64,000 nt of DNA from Auraticoccus monumenti (GCF_900101785.1 NZ_LT629688.1:620001-684000); one strand, 5' to 3'; positions 43,008 to 52,430 are shown, counted from the stretch's first letter. Numbers and translations: made by a program. Notes: generated by a model not told the origin, from the letters alone.

Positions 43008-43583
43008 TCAGCTGCGCAGCCGGTGCACCAGCCGGGCCAGCTTGCGCCCCATCCCCTCGTCGACCGCCGGCGAGGGGGCACGGTGCGCGTCCACGGCCAC
43101 CCCGGACGCCGAGGCCACCGCACGCTGCTCCGCCACCGCACCCTGCGCGGGCGACGGCACCGGCTCGACCGACGACTTGGCCACGGAGTCGACCAGGGCG
43201 ATCAGGTCCTGGACGTCGAGGGTCTCCCCCTTCTCGACCCGCTTGGCGATCATGGTCATCGGGAAGACGACCTTGGTGGCGGTGGTGTTGAGCCGCAGGC
43301 AGGGGTCGGCGCCGCCGTCGTCGTTGATCTCCACCCACCGGGCGCCGGTGCGCAGGACCATCGCGTCACCCAGCACGACGCCGAGGGCCTGCAGCTTCCA
43401 GGTCTCGTCCGGGCGCAGCTCACCAGGGACGAGGTAGGCCGCGACCACGCCGACCTTGGTCGCCCAGTCGCGACGCCAGCGGGTCTGGAAGTCCGCGTCC
43501 TGCTGCGCGACCCCGGACAGGACCCAGGCGCGCATCTGCTCCAGCGGCTCGCGCCACTGGTCCAGCTCGGTGATGGTCTGCAC
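43008..43583 (-). CDS. DUF3806-like hypothetical protein
   Basis: From GTG 43583 the product is 191 residues. Residues 20-135 fit DUF3806: LGDAMVLRTGARWVEINDD near 88, DPCLRLNTTATKVVFPMTMI near 108, and KRVEKGETLDVQDLIALVDS near 130. The ~50-residue tail is low-complexity. The family is of unknown function and occurs near toxin/immunity and defence genes. A longer in-frame start at 43622 exists, but GTG 43583 has GGAG close upstream. It lies just upstream of the toxin operon, separated by the inverted-repeat element. Confidence 0.65.
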   Translation of the reverse strand: MQTITELDQWREPLEQMRAWVLSGVAQQDADFQTRWRRDWATKVGVVAAYLVPGELRPDETWKLQALGVVLGDAMVLRTGARWVEINDDGGADPCLRLNTTATKVVFPMTMIAKRVEKGETLDVQDLIALVDSVAKSSVEPVPSPAQGAVAEQRAVASASGVAVDAHRAPSPAVDEGMGRKLARLVHRLRS

Positions 43584-43643
43584 GGCTCCATCGTCGCCTG
43601 CGGGTCCTCCCGCCGCCAACACGGGCGGGAGGACCGGTACGGG

Positions 43644-45428
43644 TCAGGGGCTGACGGTCAGCGGGAAGGTGCCCTTCTCGGACTCCAGCTGGGTGGTGTA
43701 GGCCCGCAGGTAGGCGTCCAGGTAGGGCGAGCGGGCCCCCTGGGCGGCCACGTCGTCCGAGGTGCCCTGCAGCTCGAGCTCGAGCCGGGCGCGGCTCACC
43801 GTGATGGTCTCCCCCGAGGGGGTGTCGGCCCAGGAGCGGGAGGTGTTCGTGCCGATGCCCACCCCCAGCTGGTGACCGGCGGCCAGCGTCCAGTCGGTGT
43901 CCTTGAGGTCGAAGGCCACCTCGCCGTCCTGCACCAGCGACATCTGCTCGTCGAACATCACCGCGGTGCCGTCCGGGGCGACGTCCCAGAGCCGGACGAG
44001 CACGTTGCCCTCGCCCTCGGTGTCCAGCAGCACCCGTGGGGTGCCGGTGATCCGGGTGTCGTGGCGGACCGGGCGCGACCACGAGTAGTAGGCGTCCTCG
44101 TCCGCCGCAGCCCTGGCGCGGCTGCGCGCCTGCGGGTCCTGCACCGGGTCGGGCGCGTTCTCCATGTCCCAGACGCCGTCCGGACCCTCGGCCACCAGCG
44201 TCCGCGCGGATGCGGTCTCACCGCCGTCGTCGACGTAGCTGCCGCGGGCCAGCCGCACGGTCACCGACCGGTCCGGCTCGGGCCAGGTGTCCTGCGCACG
44301 CCACTCCCCGAAGTTGTCCTCGATCAAGAAGTTCGGGTCCTCGACGCCGGGCTCGACGCCCTTGAGGTGCTCGTCGTAGAAGCGCACGACCTCCTCGAAC
44401 CAGCCCTCGCGACCCATCCTCAGCCGGCCGTCGGAGCCGGTCTCGTTGCCGCGGACGTGCTCCCACGGCCCCAGCCAGCCGCGCTCGACCCCGGTGTGGT
44501 TCTCCAGGTACTGCTGCATGTCCTCGGGCTTGGTGTTGGGCTCGATGAACCCCTGGGTGACCAGCAGCGGGACGTCGGAGCCCTCGGCCTGCTGGGCCAG
44601 GTCACGGGCCTGCCAGTAGTCCGACTCCGGGTCGGGGTCCTGCGTGTCGGTGAGGTTGTCGGCCAGGCACTCCGGGTGGGTCAGCTCGTAGGCGGCGTTG
44701 GCCCGGTAGCGCTCGGAGTCGTCGGGCATCCCCTGGATGCTGGCGATCGAGTTGTACGCCTGCGGGGTGCCGAGGTAGTTCGGGCGCCGCACACCGTTGC
44801 TGAAGAGGTAGTTGTACATGTCCCACAGCGGCTCCTGGGCGACCACCGCCTCCAGGCCGTCCGGGCCGAGGTTGTTGCCGACCAGCCCGGTGACGGCGTC
44901 GTAGGACTTGCCGTACATGCCGACCTTGCCGGTGGACCAGGGCTGGCTGACCGACCAGTCGATCGCGGCCTTGATGTCGGCCTGCTCACCCGGGCCCACC
45001 CAGTCCAGGCAGCCGGTGCTGCCGCCGAAGCCGCGAAGGTCGACCATCACCACGGTGTAGCCGCGCTCCATCAGGTCCGCGCCCTCGATCAGGTCGTTGA
45101 AGCGCTCCGACGGCCCGGTGCCCTCGAACCCGTCATCACCGGTCTGACCGGCGTGGGCGAAGTAGGAGCCGACCGACAGGATCACCGGGGTCTTCTCCTC
45201 CGGGCCGAGGTCGGCAGGCCGGAGCACGTCGGCATGCAGCTCGACGTCGCTGCCGTCGGAGGAGGGGAAGTACGCCTCGGTCCAGGCCGCACCCTCGGGC
45301 ACCCGCGGGTTCTCCTCGGAGGTGACGGGGTCGTCCGGGGTGGGGATGGTCGCCGCATGCGCGGGGGCGGGCGCGAGGGTCAGGGCCAGCGTGACGCCGG
45401 CGAGCAGACAGGGGACACGACGCTTCAT
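43644..45428 (-). CDS. Secreted CocE/NonD (X-Pro dipeptidyl-peptidase-like) hydrolase
   Basis: This 594-residue alpha/beta hydrolase begins with a Sec signal peptide (KRRVPCLLAGVTLALTLAP...AHA, cleaved near residue 26). The nucleophile elbow is GKSYDAV (about residue 174, Ser nucleophile) within VGMYGKSYDAVTGLVGN, as in S15/CocE enzymes. The C-terminal ~200 residues form the jelly-roll domain characteristic of the family (HDTRITGTPRVLLDTEGEGN and RVDL-like strands). It would cleave X-Pro dipeptides or esters outside the cell. ATG 45428 is the start because the signal peptide follows directly. Confidence 0.82.
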   Translation of the reverse strand: MKRRVPCLLAGVTLALTLAPAPAHAATIPTPDDPVTSEENPRVPEGAAWTEAYFPSSDGSDVELHADVLRPADLGPEEKTPVILSVGSYFAHAGQTGDDGFEGTGPSERFNDLIEGADLMERGYTVVMVDLRGFGGSTGCLDWVGPGEQADIKAAIDWSVSQPWSTGKVGMYGKSYDAVTGLVGNNLGPDGLEAVVAQEPLWDMYNYLFSNGVRRPNYLGTPQAYNSIASIQGMPDDSERYRANAAYELTHPECLADNLTDTQDPDPESDYWQARDLAQQAEGSDVPLLVTQGFIEPNTKPEDMQQYLENHTGVERGWLGPWEHVRGNETGSDGRLRMGREGWFEEVVRFYDEHLKGVEPGVEDPNFLIEDNFGEWRAQDTWPEPDRSVTVRLARGSYVDDGGETASARTLVAEGPDGVWDMENAPDPVQDPQARSRARAAADEDAYYSWSRPVRHDTRITGTPRVLLDTEGEGNVLVRLWDVAPDGTAVMFDEQMSLVQDGEVAFDLKDTDWTLAAGHQLGVGIGTNTSRSWADTPSGETITVSRARLELELQGTSDDVAAQGARSPYLDAYLRAYTTQLESEKGTFPLTVSP

Positions 45429-45673
45429 GGGGTCGTCCTCGGGGGTGGAGGGTGGGGGGTGGACCCAACCTAGGACGAGCGACTGGCCCCGCGGAAGAGC
45501 CGTAACGGGATCGACTCGGAAGCCCGCGGCAGCCCGTTGCTCGGGCCATCCGGCAGACCAGGCGGACGTCATGCGGCATCCAGGCCTACGGTGGTCGACG
45601 TCCAGCCACCAACCGCCGACGCCCAGGCAATCGGCCGGCCGGCTTCCAGGCAGCCGGCCGGTCGACGCCCAGC

Positions 45674-46255
45674 TCAGCAGCTCGTGCGGGTGAAGTAGTC
45701 GGTGGCGTAGTACTGCACGGCGTTGGACCGGCCGAAGACGATCCGGACGTCATCGCCGTTGAGGCGCTGCTCGTAGTGCAGGTGGGAGGTGCTGTCGACC
45801 AGGCCGGTCTTCCCGACGCGACCGATCGTGGTGGTGGCGCTGACCCGGTCGCCGACCGAGACGGTGGTGCTGCCGCGCTGCAGGTGGGCGTAGACGGTCT
45901 GCCAGCCGCCGCCGTGGTTGATGATCACGTACTCACCGAAACCCTGGCCGCTCAGGAAGCGGGCGGTGCTGACCGTGCCGGCCGCGCTCGCCTTCACCGG
46001 ACGTCCCAGGTCGGAGTCGCCGCTGCCCTGGTTGAAGTCGATGGCCAGCGCGCGCTCGTGGCCGGCGAAGGTGACGCCGCGCCACTCCTGATGGCAGGGG
46101 AAGGGGACCTTGAGCAGCGGGCGGGCCTGGGTGGTGGTGGTCGACTCCTCGCTCGCCGCCGCCGGAGCAGCGGGGAGGAGTGCCGAGAAACCGGCGAGGG
46201 CGAGCGCGGCGACGGCGGCCAGCGAGCCGATGGTGGACAGGACGGAACGGGGCAT
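45674..46255 (-). CDS. Secreted M23-family metallopeptidase
   Basis: This 193-residue protein has a signal peptide (RSVLSTIGSLAAVAALALAG...AAA). A LytM-like peptidase domain follows: GHERALAIDFNQGSGDSDLG (the first His and Asp, spaced H-x6-D as in an actinobacterial M23 subgroup rather than H-x3-D), VKASAAGTV, INHGGGWQTVYAHLQRG and HLHYEQ (the H-x-H motif). Such enzymes cut peptidoglycan cross-bridges or act as adaptors. GGAG precedes ATG 46255. It is divergent from the GH43 gene. Confidence 0.8.
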   Translation of the reverse strand: MPRSVLSTIGSLAAVAALALAGFSALLPAAPAAASEESTTTTQARPLLKVPFPCHQEWRGVTFAGHERALAIDFNQGSGDSDLGRPVKASAAGTVSTARFLSGQGFGEYVIINHGGGWQTVYAHLQRGSTTVSVGDRVSATTTIGRVGKTGLVDSTSHLHYEQRLNGDDVRIVFGRSNAVQYYATDYFTRTSC

Positions 46256-46340
46256 GACGTCTCCAAGGGGGGTGGGTGACACGTGCTGACCCGTTGCTAC
46301 CAACCGGCCGGGTCACCGACCCACCGTCCCGACGTGGCCG

Positions 46341-46396
46341 TTGACACCACGCACTGGCGCCCATACCGTCGTGGCACTCCCTTCTACAATGTTGTA
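46341..46396 (+). promoter_or_regulatory. GH43 promoter with LacI-type operator
   Basis: TTGACA (46341-46346) and TACCGT (46364-46369) are 17 bp apart and would start transcription near 46376. The operator TACAA-TG-TTGTA (46385-46396) lies directly downstream, where a bound repressor would block elongation. The same motif family occurs at 55860-55883 in front of the sulfatase/ABC operon. AGGAG (46403-46407) then serves GTG 46414. Confidence 0.55.
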
Positions 46397-46413
46397 AAGA
46401 CCAGGAGACCTCC

Positions 46414-47478
46414 GTGCCCCGACTCTCCCCGGTGCCCTTGCGCACCCGTCGCACCCGACTGGCCCGCGCCCTCGCTGCGGTCCTGCTGGCCCTCGGGCTC
46501 ACCATGGCCACCGCTGCCGAGGGGGCGACCGCACCGCGGAACGTCCCCCAGCCCGTGCTCGACCCGGCCGCCGACCCCGGCGTCTTCCGCGAGGGCGGCA
46601 CCTACCACGCCTTCATGACCGGCGGCCGGGTGAAGATGGCCACGGCGAGCAACCCGCAGGGGCCGTGGACCGCCCTGCCCGGCAACGCCCTGACCCGCTG
46701 GCCGGAGTGGACGACGGGGACGCTGGCCGCCTGGGCCCCCGACGTGGACCGCACCCCGGCCGGCTACGTGCTCTGGTTCGCCGCCCCCGCGGCCGGCTTC
46801 GGCGGTCAGCGCTGCATCGGCGCGGCGGTCGCGCAGAGCCCGACCGGCCCCTACGAACCGCTCGACGCCCCGCTGATCTGCCCGGTGAACGGCGGCGAGG
46901 ACCCGGTGGCCGACCGGCCGAACCAGACCTCGGGTGTGATCGACCCCGCTCCCTTCGTCGACACCGACGGCCGTCGCTACCTCACCTACAAGACGCAGAA
47001 GACGCCCGGCACCCTGCGCATGGTCGAGCTGACCCCCGACGGTCTGCACCTGGCCGACGGCGCGGTCAGCCGGGAGCTCTTCCGCCACGACGACAGCATC
47101 GAGAACCCGGTGATGATCAAGCGGGGCGAGCACTACGTCCTGCTGGCCTCGGCCAACTGGTACGACCAGTGCCGCTACTCCACCGTGTGGCGCCGCTCCA
47201 CCGACCTGTGGTCCTTCGCCGACAAGGCCGAGCACGTGCTGCTGGACCAGGCGAGCACCGGGCTCTGCGGGCCGGGCGGCGCCGACGTCGTCACCGGTGA
47301 CGGGCCGGACCGGATGTTCCTGCACGGCTGGGTCTGCCCGCCCGACGGCGCCCCCTGCCCCTACGAGGGACTGGTCACCGATCCCCAGAAACGTCGCGTG
47401 ATGTACGCGGCGATCCTGACCTGGGGACAGGACGGCGCGACGCCGAAGGTCCCCACCTTCCACCGTCCGCGGTCCTGA
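46414..47478 (+). CDS. Secreted glycoside hydrolase family 43 enzyme
   Basis: This 354-residue five-bladed beta-propeller enzyme has a Sec-type signal (TRLARALAAVLLALGLTMAT, cleaved near residue 38). The GH43 acidic triad is DPAADPGVF (about residue 52, catalytic base), VIDPAPFVD (about 178, pKa modulator) and SIENPVMI (about 231, general acid). Such enzymes are arabinofuranosidases, xylosidases or galactosidases; substrate cannot be fixed. GTG 46414 has AGGAG six bases upstream. It is followed by a GH2 gene (126 bp), and both probably answer to the LacI regulator. Confidence 0.85.
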   Translation: MPRLSPVPLRTRRTRLARALAAVLLALGLTMATAAEGATAPRNVPQPVLDPAADPGVFREGGTYHAFMTGGRVKMATASNPQGPWTALPGNALTRWPEWTTGTLAAWAPDVDRTPAGYVLWFAAPAAGFGGQRCIGAAVAQSPTGPYEPLDAPLICPVNGGEDPVADRPNQTSGVIDPAPFVDTDGRRYLTYKTQKTPGTLRMVELTPDGLHLADGAVSRELFRHDDSIENPVMIKRGEHYVLLASANWYDQCRYSTVWRRSTDLWSFADKAEHVLLDQASTGLCGPGGADVVTGDGPDRMFLHGWVCPPDGAPCPYEGLVTDPQKRRVMYAAILTWGQDGATPKVPTFHRPRS

Positions 47479-47603
47479 GCCCGGCTGCGGCCAAGCAGAC
47501 GTCCGGTAGGCCGCCACCGCGACCCATCACCCACCGCGAGACCTTCCACACCACCCGGCCACCCACCCGGGTGAGCGACCCACCACCCTGAGGAGCCCAC
47601 GAC

Positions 47604-49481
47604 GTGCTCGGTCCCGACCTCCACCCCCGCCCGCAGCTGCGCCGGGACTCCTACCTGTGCCTCGACGGCCGCTGGGAGTTCGCCCATGACGACGCCGACA
47701 CCGGGCTGGAGGCAGGGTGGTCCCGCGGCGACACCCCGCTGGCGCAGCAGATCGAGGTGCCGTTCTGCCCCGAGTCCGAGGCGTCGGGGATCGGTGACAC
47801 AGGCTTCCACCCGGTGCTGTGGTACCGGCGCAGCATCCGGCTGGACGAGGTCGAGCCGGGCAGCACCGTCCTGCTGCACCTCGGCGCCGTGGACCACTCC
47901 TGCCGGGTGTGGCTGGACGGGGAGCTGGTGGCCGAGCACCGCGGCGGGATGACGCCGGTGACCGCCGACCTCACCGGCGTGGTCCGTCCCGGTCAGCAGC
48001 ACCGGCTGGTGGTCCGGGTCGAGGACGACCCCACCGACGCCGCACAGCCCAGGGGCAAGCAGGACTGGCGCACCACCACTCACGGCATCTTCTACGACCG
48101 CACCTCCGGCATCTGGCAGACGGTGTGGCTGGAGGTCGCACCCCGCCACCACGTCACCGAGCTGCACTGGACCCCGGACCTGCCCAGGGAGTGCGTACGC
48201 GCCGAGCTCGCCTTCTCGCGGACGCTGCCCGCTGGCAGCCGGCTCCGGGTGGCGCTGCGGCACGGTGAGGAGCAGCTGGCCGAGCAGACCATCGCGGTCG
48301 GCGGACAGCGCGCCGACCTCACGCTGCACCTGCCGGCGCTGGCCAACGCGATGGCCCGGCAGCGGCTGCTGTGGTCCCCGGAGCAGCCGGAGCTCGTCGA
48401 GGCGGAGGTGGAGCTGCTCGTCCCCGGGGCCGAGCCGGACCGGGTCGGGAGCTACCTGGGGCTACGGAGCGTGGAGGTCGCTGACGGCCGGCTCCTGCTC
48501 AACGGCCGGCCCTACTTCCTGCGGATGGTGCTCGAGCAGGGCTACTGGCCGGAGTCCCACCTGACCGCCCCCAGCCCGGAGGCCCGGCGTCGTGAGGTGG
48601 AGGCGATCAAGGAGCTCGGCTTCAACGGGGCCCGGATCCACCAGAAGGTCGAGGATCCCCGGTTCCTGTACTGGTGCGACCGCTTGGGCCTGGTGGTGTG
48701 GGGGGAGATGGCCAACGCCTTCGTCTACCGCCCCGACGCCGCCGAGCAGCTCACCCGGGAGTGGTTGGAGGTGGTCCGCCGCGACCGGTCCCATCCCTGC
48801 ATCGTGACCTGGGTGCCGCTGAACGAGTCCTGGGGGGTGCCGCACATCAGGACACGACCCGACCAGGCGCACTTCGCCACCGCCCTGTACCACCTGACCA
48901 AGGCACTGGACCCGACCCGGCCGGTGATCTCGAACGACGGGTGGGAGCACACCGAGTCCGACATCTGGTCGGTGCACGACTACAGCCCCGACCCCGACAG
49001 CCTCCGTGCCCGCTACGGATCACCCGAGGCCATCCGCCGGACCCTCGGCGACCGCGGCCCCGGGCGGCACCGGGTGCTGCTCGGGGACGCCACCGGTGAG
49101 CAGCGACCGGTGATGGTCACGGAGATGGGAGGGCTGTCCTGGGCCCCCGCCGCCGGGGAACGCTGGTTCGGCTACGCCACCATCGACTCCGCCGAGGAGC
49201 TGCTGGCCGGTGTCGCGGGACTGGTCGCCGCCCTGGTCGACAGCCCGGAGGTGGCCGGCTTCTGCTGGACGCAGCTCACCGACACCGCCCAGGAGAGCAA
49301 CGGCCTGCTGCGCGCCGACCGCTCCCCCAAGGTCGCCCCGGACCAGCTGCGCGAGGCCATCACCCGCCCGTCCGCGGCCATCCCCGCCGAGGTGGTCGAC
49401 GGCTACCGCCGTCGAGCTCACCGGGCCTCCACCGCCGCCGGGCAGGGCGACCCTCCCGGGACGACGGAACCAGGCAGCTGA
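47604..49481 (+). CDS. Glycoside hydrolase family 2 enzyme
   Basis: This 625-residue enzyme has an N-terminal sugar-binding jelly roll (about 1-165; GRWEFAHDDAD, CRVWLDGELVAEHRGG), an immunoglobulin-like domain with GIFYDRTSGIWQTVWLEV at about 170, and a TIM barrel. The acid/base Glu is in PLNESWG (about 406) and the nucleophile Glu in VTEMGG (about 505). It lacks a signal peptide, so it cleaves imported oligosaccharides. It has the length of compact GH2 beta-glucuronidase/galactosidase-like enzymes. GAGGAG precedes GTG 47604. It is convergent with the LacI gene. Confidence 0.85.
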   Translation: MLGPDLHPRPQLRRDSYLCLDGRWEFAHDDADTGLEAGWSRGDTPLAQQIEVPFCPESEASGIGDTGFHPVLWYRRSIRLDEVEPGSTVLLHLGAVDHSCRVWLDGELVAEHRGGMTPVTADLTGVVRPGQQHRLVVRVEDDPTDAAQPRGKQDWRTTTHGIFYDRTSGIWQTVWLEVAPRHHVTELHWTPDLPRECVRAELAFSRTLPAGSRLRVALRHGEEQLAEQTIAVGGQRADLTLHLPALANAMARQRLLWSPEQPELVEAEVELLVPGAEPDRVGSYLGLRSVEVADGRLLLNGRPYFLRMVLEQGYWPESHLTAPSPEARRREVEAIKELGFNGARIHQKVEDPRFLYWCDRLGLVVWGEMANAFVYRPDAAEQLTREWLEVVRRDRSHPCIVTWVPLNESWGVPHIRTRPDQAHFATALYHLTKALDPTRPVISNDGWEHTESDIWSVHDYSPDPDSLRARYGSPEAIRRTLGDRGPGRHRVLLGDATGEQRPVMVTEMGGLSWAPAAGERWFGYATIDSAEELLAGVAGLVAALVDSPEVAGFCWTQLTDTAQESNGLLRADRSPKVAPDQLREAITRPSAAIPAEVVDGYRRRAHRASTAAGQGDPPGTTEPGS

Positions 49482-49551
49482 GGCCGACGCGCCGGGTGCT
49501 GGCCGGTCAGGAGAACGCCGCTCGGCAGACCGACCACTCCTCGGGACCCAA

Positions 49552-49575
49552 GGGTGCCGCTGATCACGGGCACCC
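49552..49575. terminator. Hairpin between convergent GH2 and lacI-type genes
   Basis: GGGTGCC (49552-49558) and GGCACCC (49569-49575) form a perfect 7-bp stem with a 10-base loop in the gap between convergent genes. Placement suits a terminator for either strand, but no T-run follows, so confidence is low. Confidence 0.35.
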
Positions 49576-49646
49576 TGCTGCGGTCAGCCGCCCTGCCGAG
49601 GAGCTGGCGTCAGCCGAGGGGCGCGTGGGCCGAGGACGTCCGCCCG

Positions 49647-50645
49647 TCAGCCGAGCGTGCTGGCCCGCGGGACGACCTCGAACCCGGCGGTGACGTGCTG
49701 GACCGGGGCGTCCGGGTGCGCGATGCGCTCGGCCAGCAGGGTGACGGCGGAGTGGGCGATCAGCTCCTTGTCCAGCCGCACCGAGGACAAGGGCGGCCAG
49801 AGGAAGCGGGAGGCGGGGACGTCGTCCACCCCGATCACCGCCACCTCGCCGGGGATCGAGCGCCCGGCCTGCTGCAGGGCGTGGACGGCCCCCAGGGCCA
49901 GCGCGTCGTTGAAGCAGACGAGGGCGTCGAAGTCCGCGCCGGTGGCGAGCAGGCGGTCCACAGCGAGGTGCCCGCTGTCGTGGTCCCAGTGCTCGACCGG
50001 TAGCTCCAGCCGCTGGTCCGGGTGCAGCCCCGCCGCCTCCTGCGCCTGTCGCACGCCGCTGAGCCGAGCCATGGCCATGGTGTCCTCCGGGCTGACGCCG
50101 AGGGCGGCGACCCGGGTCCGGCCGAGGCCGAGCAGGTGCTCGGTCGCGGCCCGGCCGACCGCGACGCTGTCGACGGTGACGCGGTCCAGGCCGGGATCGA
50201 CCACCCGGTCGCCCAGCAGCACCAGCGGCACCTCCGCCGGCCGGTCGGCCAGGGTGGCGGCCGACACGCTGCGCGGGGCGAAGAGGAGTCCGTCGATCAT
50301 CCGGTCGCGGATGCCGTCGAGCACCAACCGCTCCCGCTCGGGCGACGCCTCGGTCTGGTCGACCAGCACCGTCCAGCGGAGCGCCTCGGCCTCCCTGATC
50401 ACCGCCCGGGCCAACGCGGCGTAGTACGTGTTGTCGATCGCGGGGACCGCGAGCGCGATCACGCCGGTGCGGCCGGTGCGCAGGCTGCGACCGAAGAGGT
50501 TGGGTCGGTACCCCAGCTCGGCGATGGCGGCGGTGACCTTGGCCTTGGTGGCCGGGGTGATGTGGGGGTAGCCGTTGACCACGTTGGAGACGGTCTTGAT
50601 GGACACGCCGGCCCGCTGGGCCACGTCCTTCATCCCGACCGCCAC
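49647..50645 (-). CDS. LacI-family transcriptional regulator
   Basis: This 332-residue protein has the LacI helix-turn-helix at its start (MKDVAQRAGVSIKTVSNVVN, residues 4-23), the hinge helix region (YRPNLFGRSLRTGRTG), and a periplasmic-binding-like sugar-sensing domain with VIALAVPAIDNTYYAAL, LVDQTEASPERERL and AVIGVDDVPASRFLWPPLSS. It probably represses the GH43/GH2 genes and the sulfatase/ABC operon until a sugar signal arrives; matching TACAA-NN-TTGTA sites lie before both. It sits directly downstream of the sulfatase gene on the same strand. Confidence 0.85.
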   Translation of the reverse strand: MAVGMKDVAQRAGVSIKTVSNVVNGYPHITPATKAKVTAAIAELGYRPNLFGRSLRTGRTGVIALAVPAIDNTYYAALARAVIREAEALRWTVLVDQTEASPERERLVLDGIRDRMIDGLLFAPRSVSAATLADRPAEVPLVLLGDRVVDPGLDRVTVDSVAVGRAATEHLLGLGRTRVAALGVSPEDTMAMARLSGVRQAQEAAGLHPDQRLELPVEHWDHDSGHLAVDRLLATGADFDALVCFNDALALGAVHALQQAGRSIPGEVAVIGVDDVPASRFLWPPLSSVRLDKELIAHSAVTLLAERIAHPDAPVQHVTAGFEVVPRASTLG

Positions 50646-50987
50646 GCGCCTCCTCCGCTCACCACGCTGCTCCGGAGCCTAGCCGCACCCCAGCCGGGCG
50701 GTCCGGGCGCGACCCTGTCGTGTCGACGAGCCGGGTGCTCCCCGGCACGTGTCGGTGCACGGGGGGATGCGGCTCGCGCGCGAGCCGTTCGGAGCAGACA
50801 GCGGCCGGCTCCGCACCCGACGCGGTTCCCTCACGAGGACCACGGCGGGTGACTGATTTTGACGGGCAGTCGCTGCACACGCCTCCCGACACCGCGGCAC
50901 ACCGGGCTCCGGGTCACCCTGGCGGACGACTGACCCTCAAAATCACCCACCCACCCAACCGTCCGTCCGTCCGTACTGGGCGGCGTC
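50646..50987. other. Intergenic region between sulfatase and LacI genes
   Basis: The 342-bp gap holds the second inverted-repeat element (50848-50948). I see no gene and no TACAA-NN-TTGTA operator here. The LacI gene probably has its own promoter in this gap. Confidence 0.4.
50848..50948. repeat. ~100-bp inverted-repeat element, copy 2
   Basis: Arms at 50855-50872 (GATTTTGACGGGCAGTCG) and 50927-50944 (CGACTGACCCTCAAAATC) pair with two mismatches around a ~54-bp GC-rich loop; GGGT (50848-50851) and ACCC (50944-50947) extend the pairing after a 3-base gap. It begins about 44 bp past the sulfatase stop. The same arm sequence occurs at 42899-42992. Confidence 0.7.
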
Positions 50988-52430
50988 TCACCAGTGCGCC
51001 AGCCGGGGGCTACTGCGGTCCTCGACGGCCACCAGGACGTCCAGCAGCAGCGCGGTCAGCCGGTGCCGGGTGGCCGCCGACCCCGGGTCGTCCCACAGGT
51101 TCACCAGCTCGTCGGGATCGGCCTCGAGGTCGTAGAGCTCCCCCGACCCCTCCCGCGCGGTCGCCGGGGGCCCGTGGTGCACGGCCAGCTTGTGTGCGCC
51201 CTGGCGCAGCATCGTGACGTGCACCGGCGGGTCGTAGCCGTGGCCGGAGTCGCGGTACTGGCACAGCGCCCAGTCCCGGCTCCAGGCGTCGGCGTCCCCC
51301 CGGGCCAGCGGGAGCAGGCTCGCCCCCTGGTAGCCACGCGGCGCCTCGACGCCGGCCGCCTCCAGCAGGGTGGGGGCCAGGTCGAGCCACTGGACCAGCT
51401 CGGAGCGGCGCTCTCCGGCCGGCAGCACCCCCGGCCACCGCACCAGCAGCGGCACCCGCACGGCGAGGTCGTAGACCATCGGCCCCTTGAGCATCAGCTG
51501 GTGGTCACCGAGCATCTCGCCGTGGTCGCTGGTGAAGACCACCAGGGTGTCCTCGGCCAGCCCCTCCGCCTCGAGCACCTCGAGGATCCTGCCCACCTCG
51601 TCGTCGACCAGGGTCACCATCGCGTAGTAGGCACGGCGGACCTCGGCCAGCTCGGCGGCGTCGTACTCCTGGTAGCCCTTGGCGTGGCCGGCGTAGGAAC
51701 GCCTCGAGGCCTCGGTGAAGACGGGCGGCTTGCCGTCCAGCTCCCCCTGCACCGTCACCGGGTCGGGGATCTCGGTGCCGTCGTAGCGGTCCAGGTACTC
51801 CTGCGGGGCGCCGAAGCCGTGGTGGGGGTCGAAGAAGTTGGCGACCAGGCAGAACGGCTTGCCCTCCTCGCGGGAGGAGCGGAGAAAGTCGATCGTCTCC
51901 TCGGCCACCCAGTGGCTGTAGTGGGCCTCGGTGGGCATCGAGTCCCAGTCGTGCTCGCCGGAGCGGGCGAGCGCGGCGGCGTGCAGCTCGGGGTAGGCGA
52001 CCTTGAGCCAGCGGTGGTAGGCGTTCTCCGAGGAGCCGGGATAGGGGTCGTGGGCCCAGCGGAAGACCCGCAGCCCGTCGTCCACCCGTGGCTCGGAGCG
52101 TCCGGCGAAGCAGGAGCCGAGGTGCAGCTTGCCGACCAGGCCGCAGTCGTAGCCGGCGTCAGCCAGGTCGCGGGTGAACAGCCGGGTGGAGGGGTCCAGG
52201 TCGACGCCGTTGGCCCACAGCCCGTGGACCGACGGGTAGCGGCTGGTCATCAGGGTGGCCCGTGACGGCGCGCACACCGTGCTCTGCACGTAGCAGTTCT
52301 CGAACAGCACGCCCTGACCGGCCAGCCGGTCGAGGTTCGGGGTGCTGACGTGCGGGCTGCCGTAGGCACCGAGGGCCTCGTAGCGCTGCTGGTCCGTGCA
52401 GATCAGCAAGATGTTGGGGGTGGTGGTCAT
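50988..52430 (-). CDS. Formylglycine-dependent sulfatase
   Basis: From ATG 52430 (overlapping the permease stop, ATGA) the product is 480 residues. It opens with PNILLICTDQQR, whose Asp is metal-binding, and carries the sulfatase signature CAPSRATLMTSR at about residue 52. Cys is the residue converted to formylglycine. Further landmarks are GKLHLGSC, FFDPHHGF and FTSDHGEMLGDH (about 300), as in S1-family sulfatases. There is no signal peptide, so it desulfates imported saccharides. A formylglycine-generating enzyme must be encoded elsewhere. It shares the operon with the ABC importer. Confidence 0.88.
   Translation of the reverse strand: MTTTPNILLICTDQQRYEALGAYGSPHVSTPNLDRLAGQGVLFENCYVQSTVCAPSRATLMTSRYPSVHGLWANGVDLDPSTRLFTRDLADAGYDCGLVGKLHLGSCFAGRSEPRVDDGLRVFRWAHDPYPGSSENAYHRWLKVAYPELHAAALARSGEHDWDSMPTEAHYSHWVAEETIDFLRSSREEGKPFCLVANFFDPHHGFGAPQEYLDRYDGTEIPDPVTVQGELDGKPPVFTEASRRSYAGHAKGYQEYDAAELAEVRRAYYAMVTLVDDEVGRILEVLEAEGLAEDTLVVFTSDHGEMLGDHQLMLKGPMVYDLAVRVPLLVRWPGVLPAGERRSELVQWLDLAPTLLEAAGVEAPRGYQGASLLPLARGDADAWSRDWALCQYRDSGHGYDPPVHVTMLRQGAHKLAVHHGPPATAREGSGELYDLEADPDELVNLWDDPGSAATRHRLTALLLDVLVAVEDRSSPRLAHW

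Noticed and set aside
42591-45473. A 960-codon plus-strand open frame across the toxin, DUF3806 and peptidase region
   Set aside because: It spans three well-supported minus-strand genes and reads as repetitive Val/Gly/His/Arg-rich sequence.
45674-46255. Loss of the first zinc ligand in the M23 peptidase (no H-x3-D)
   Set aside because: A His seven residues before the Asp fits an actinobacterial M23 subgroup with longer spacing, so this is probably normal.
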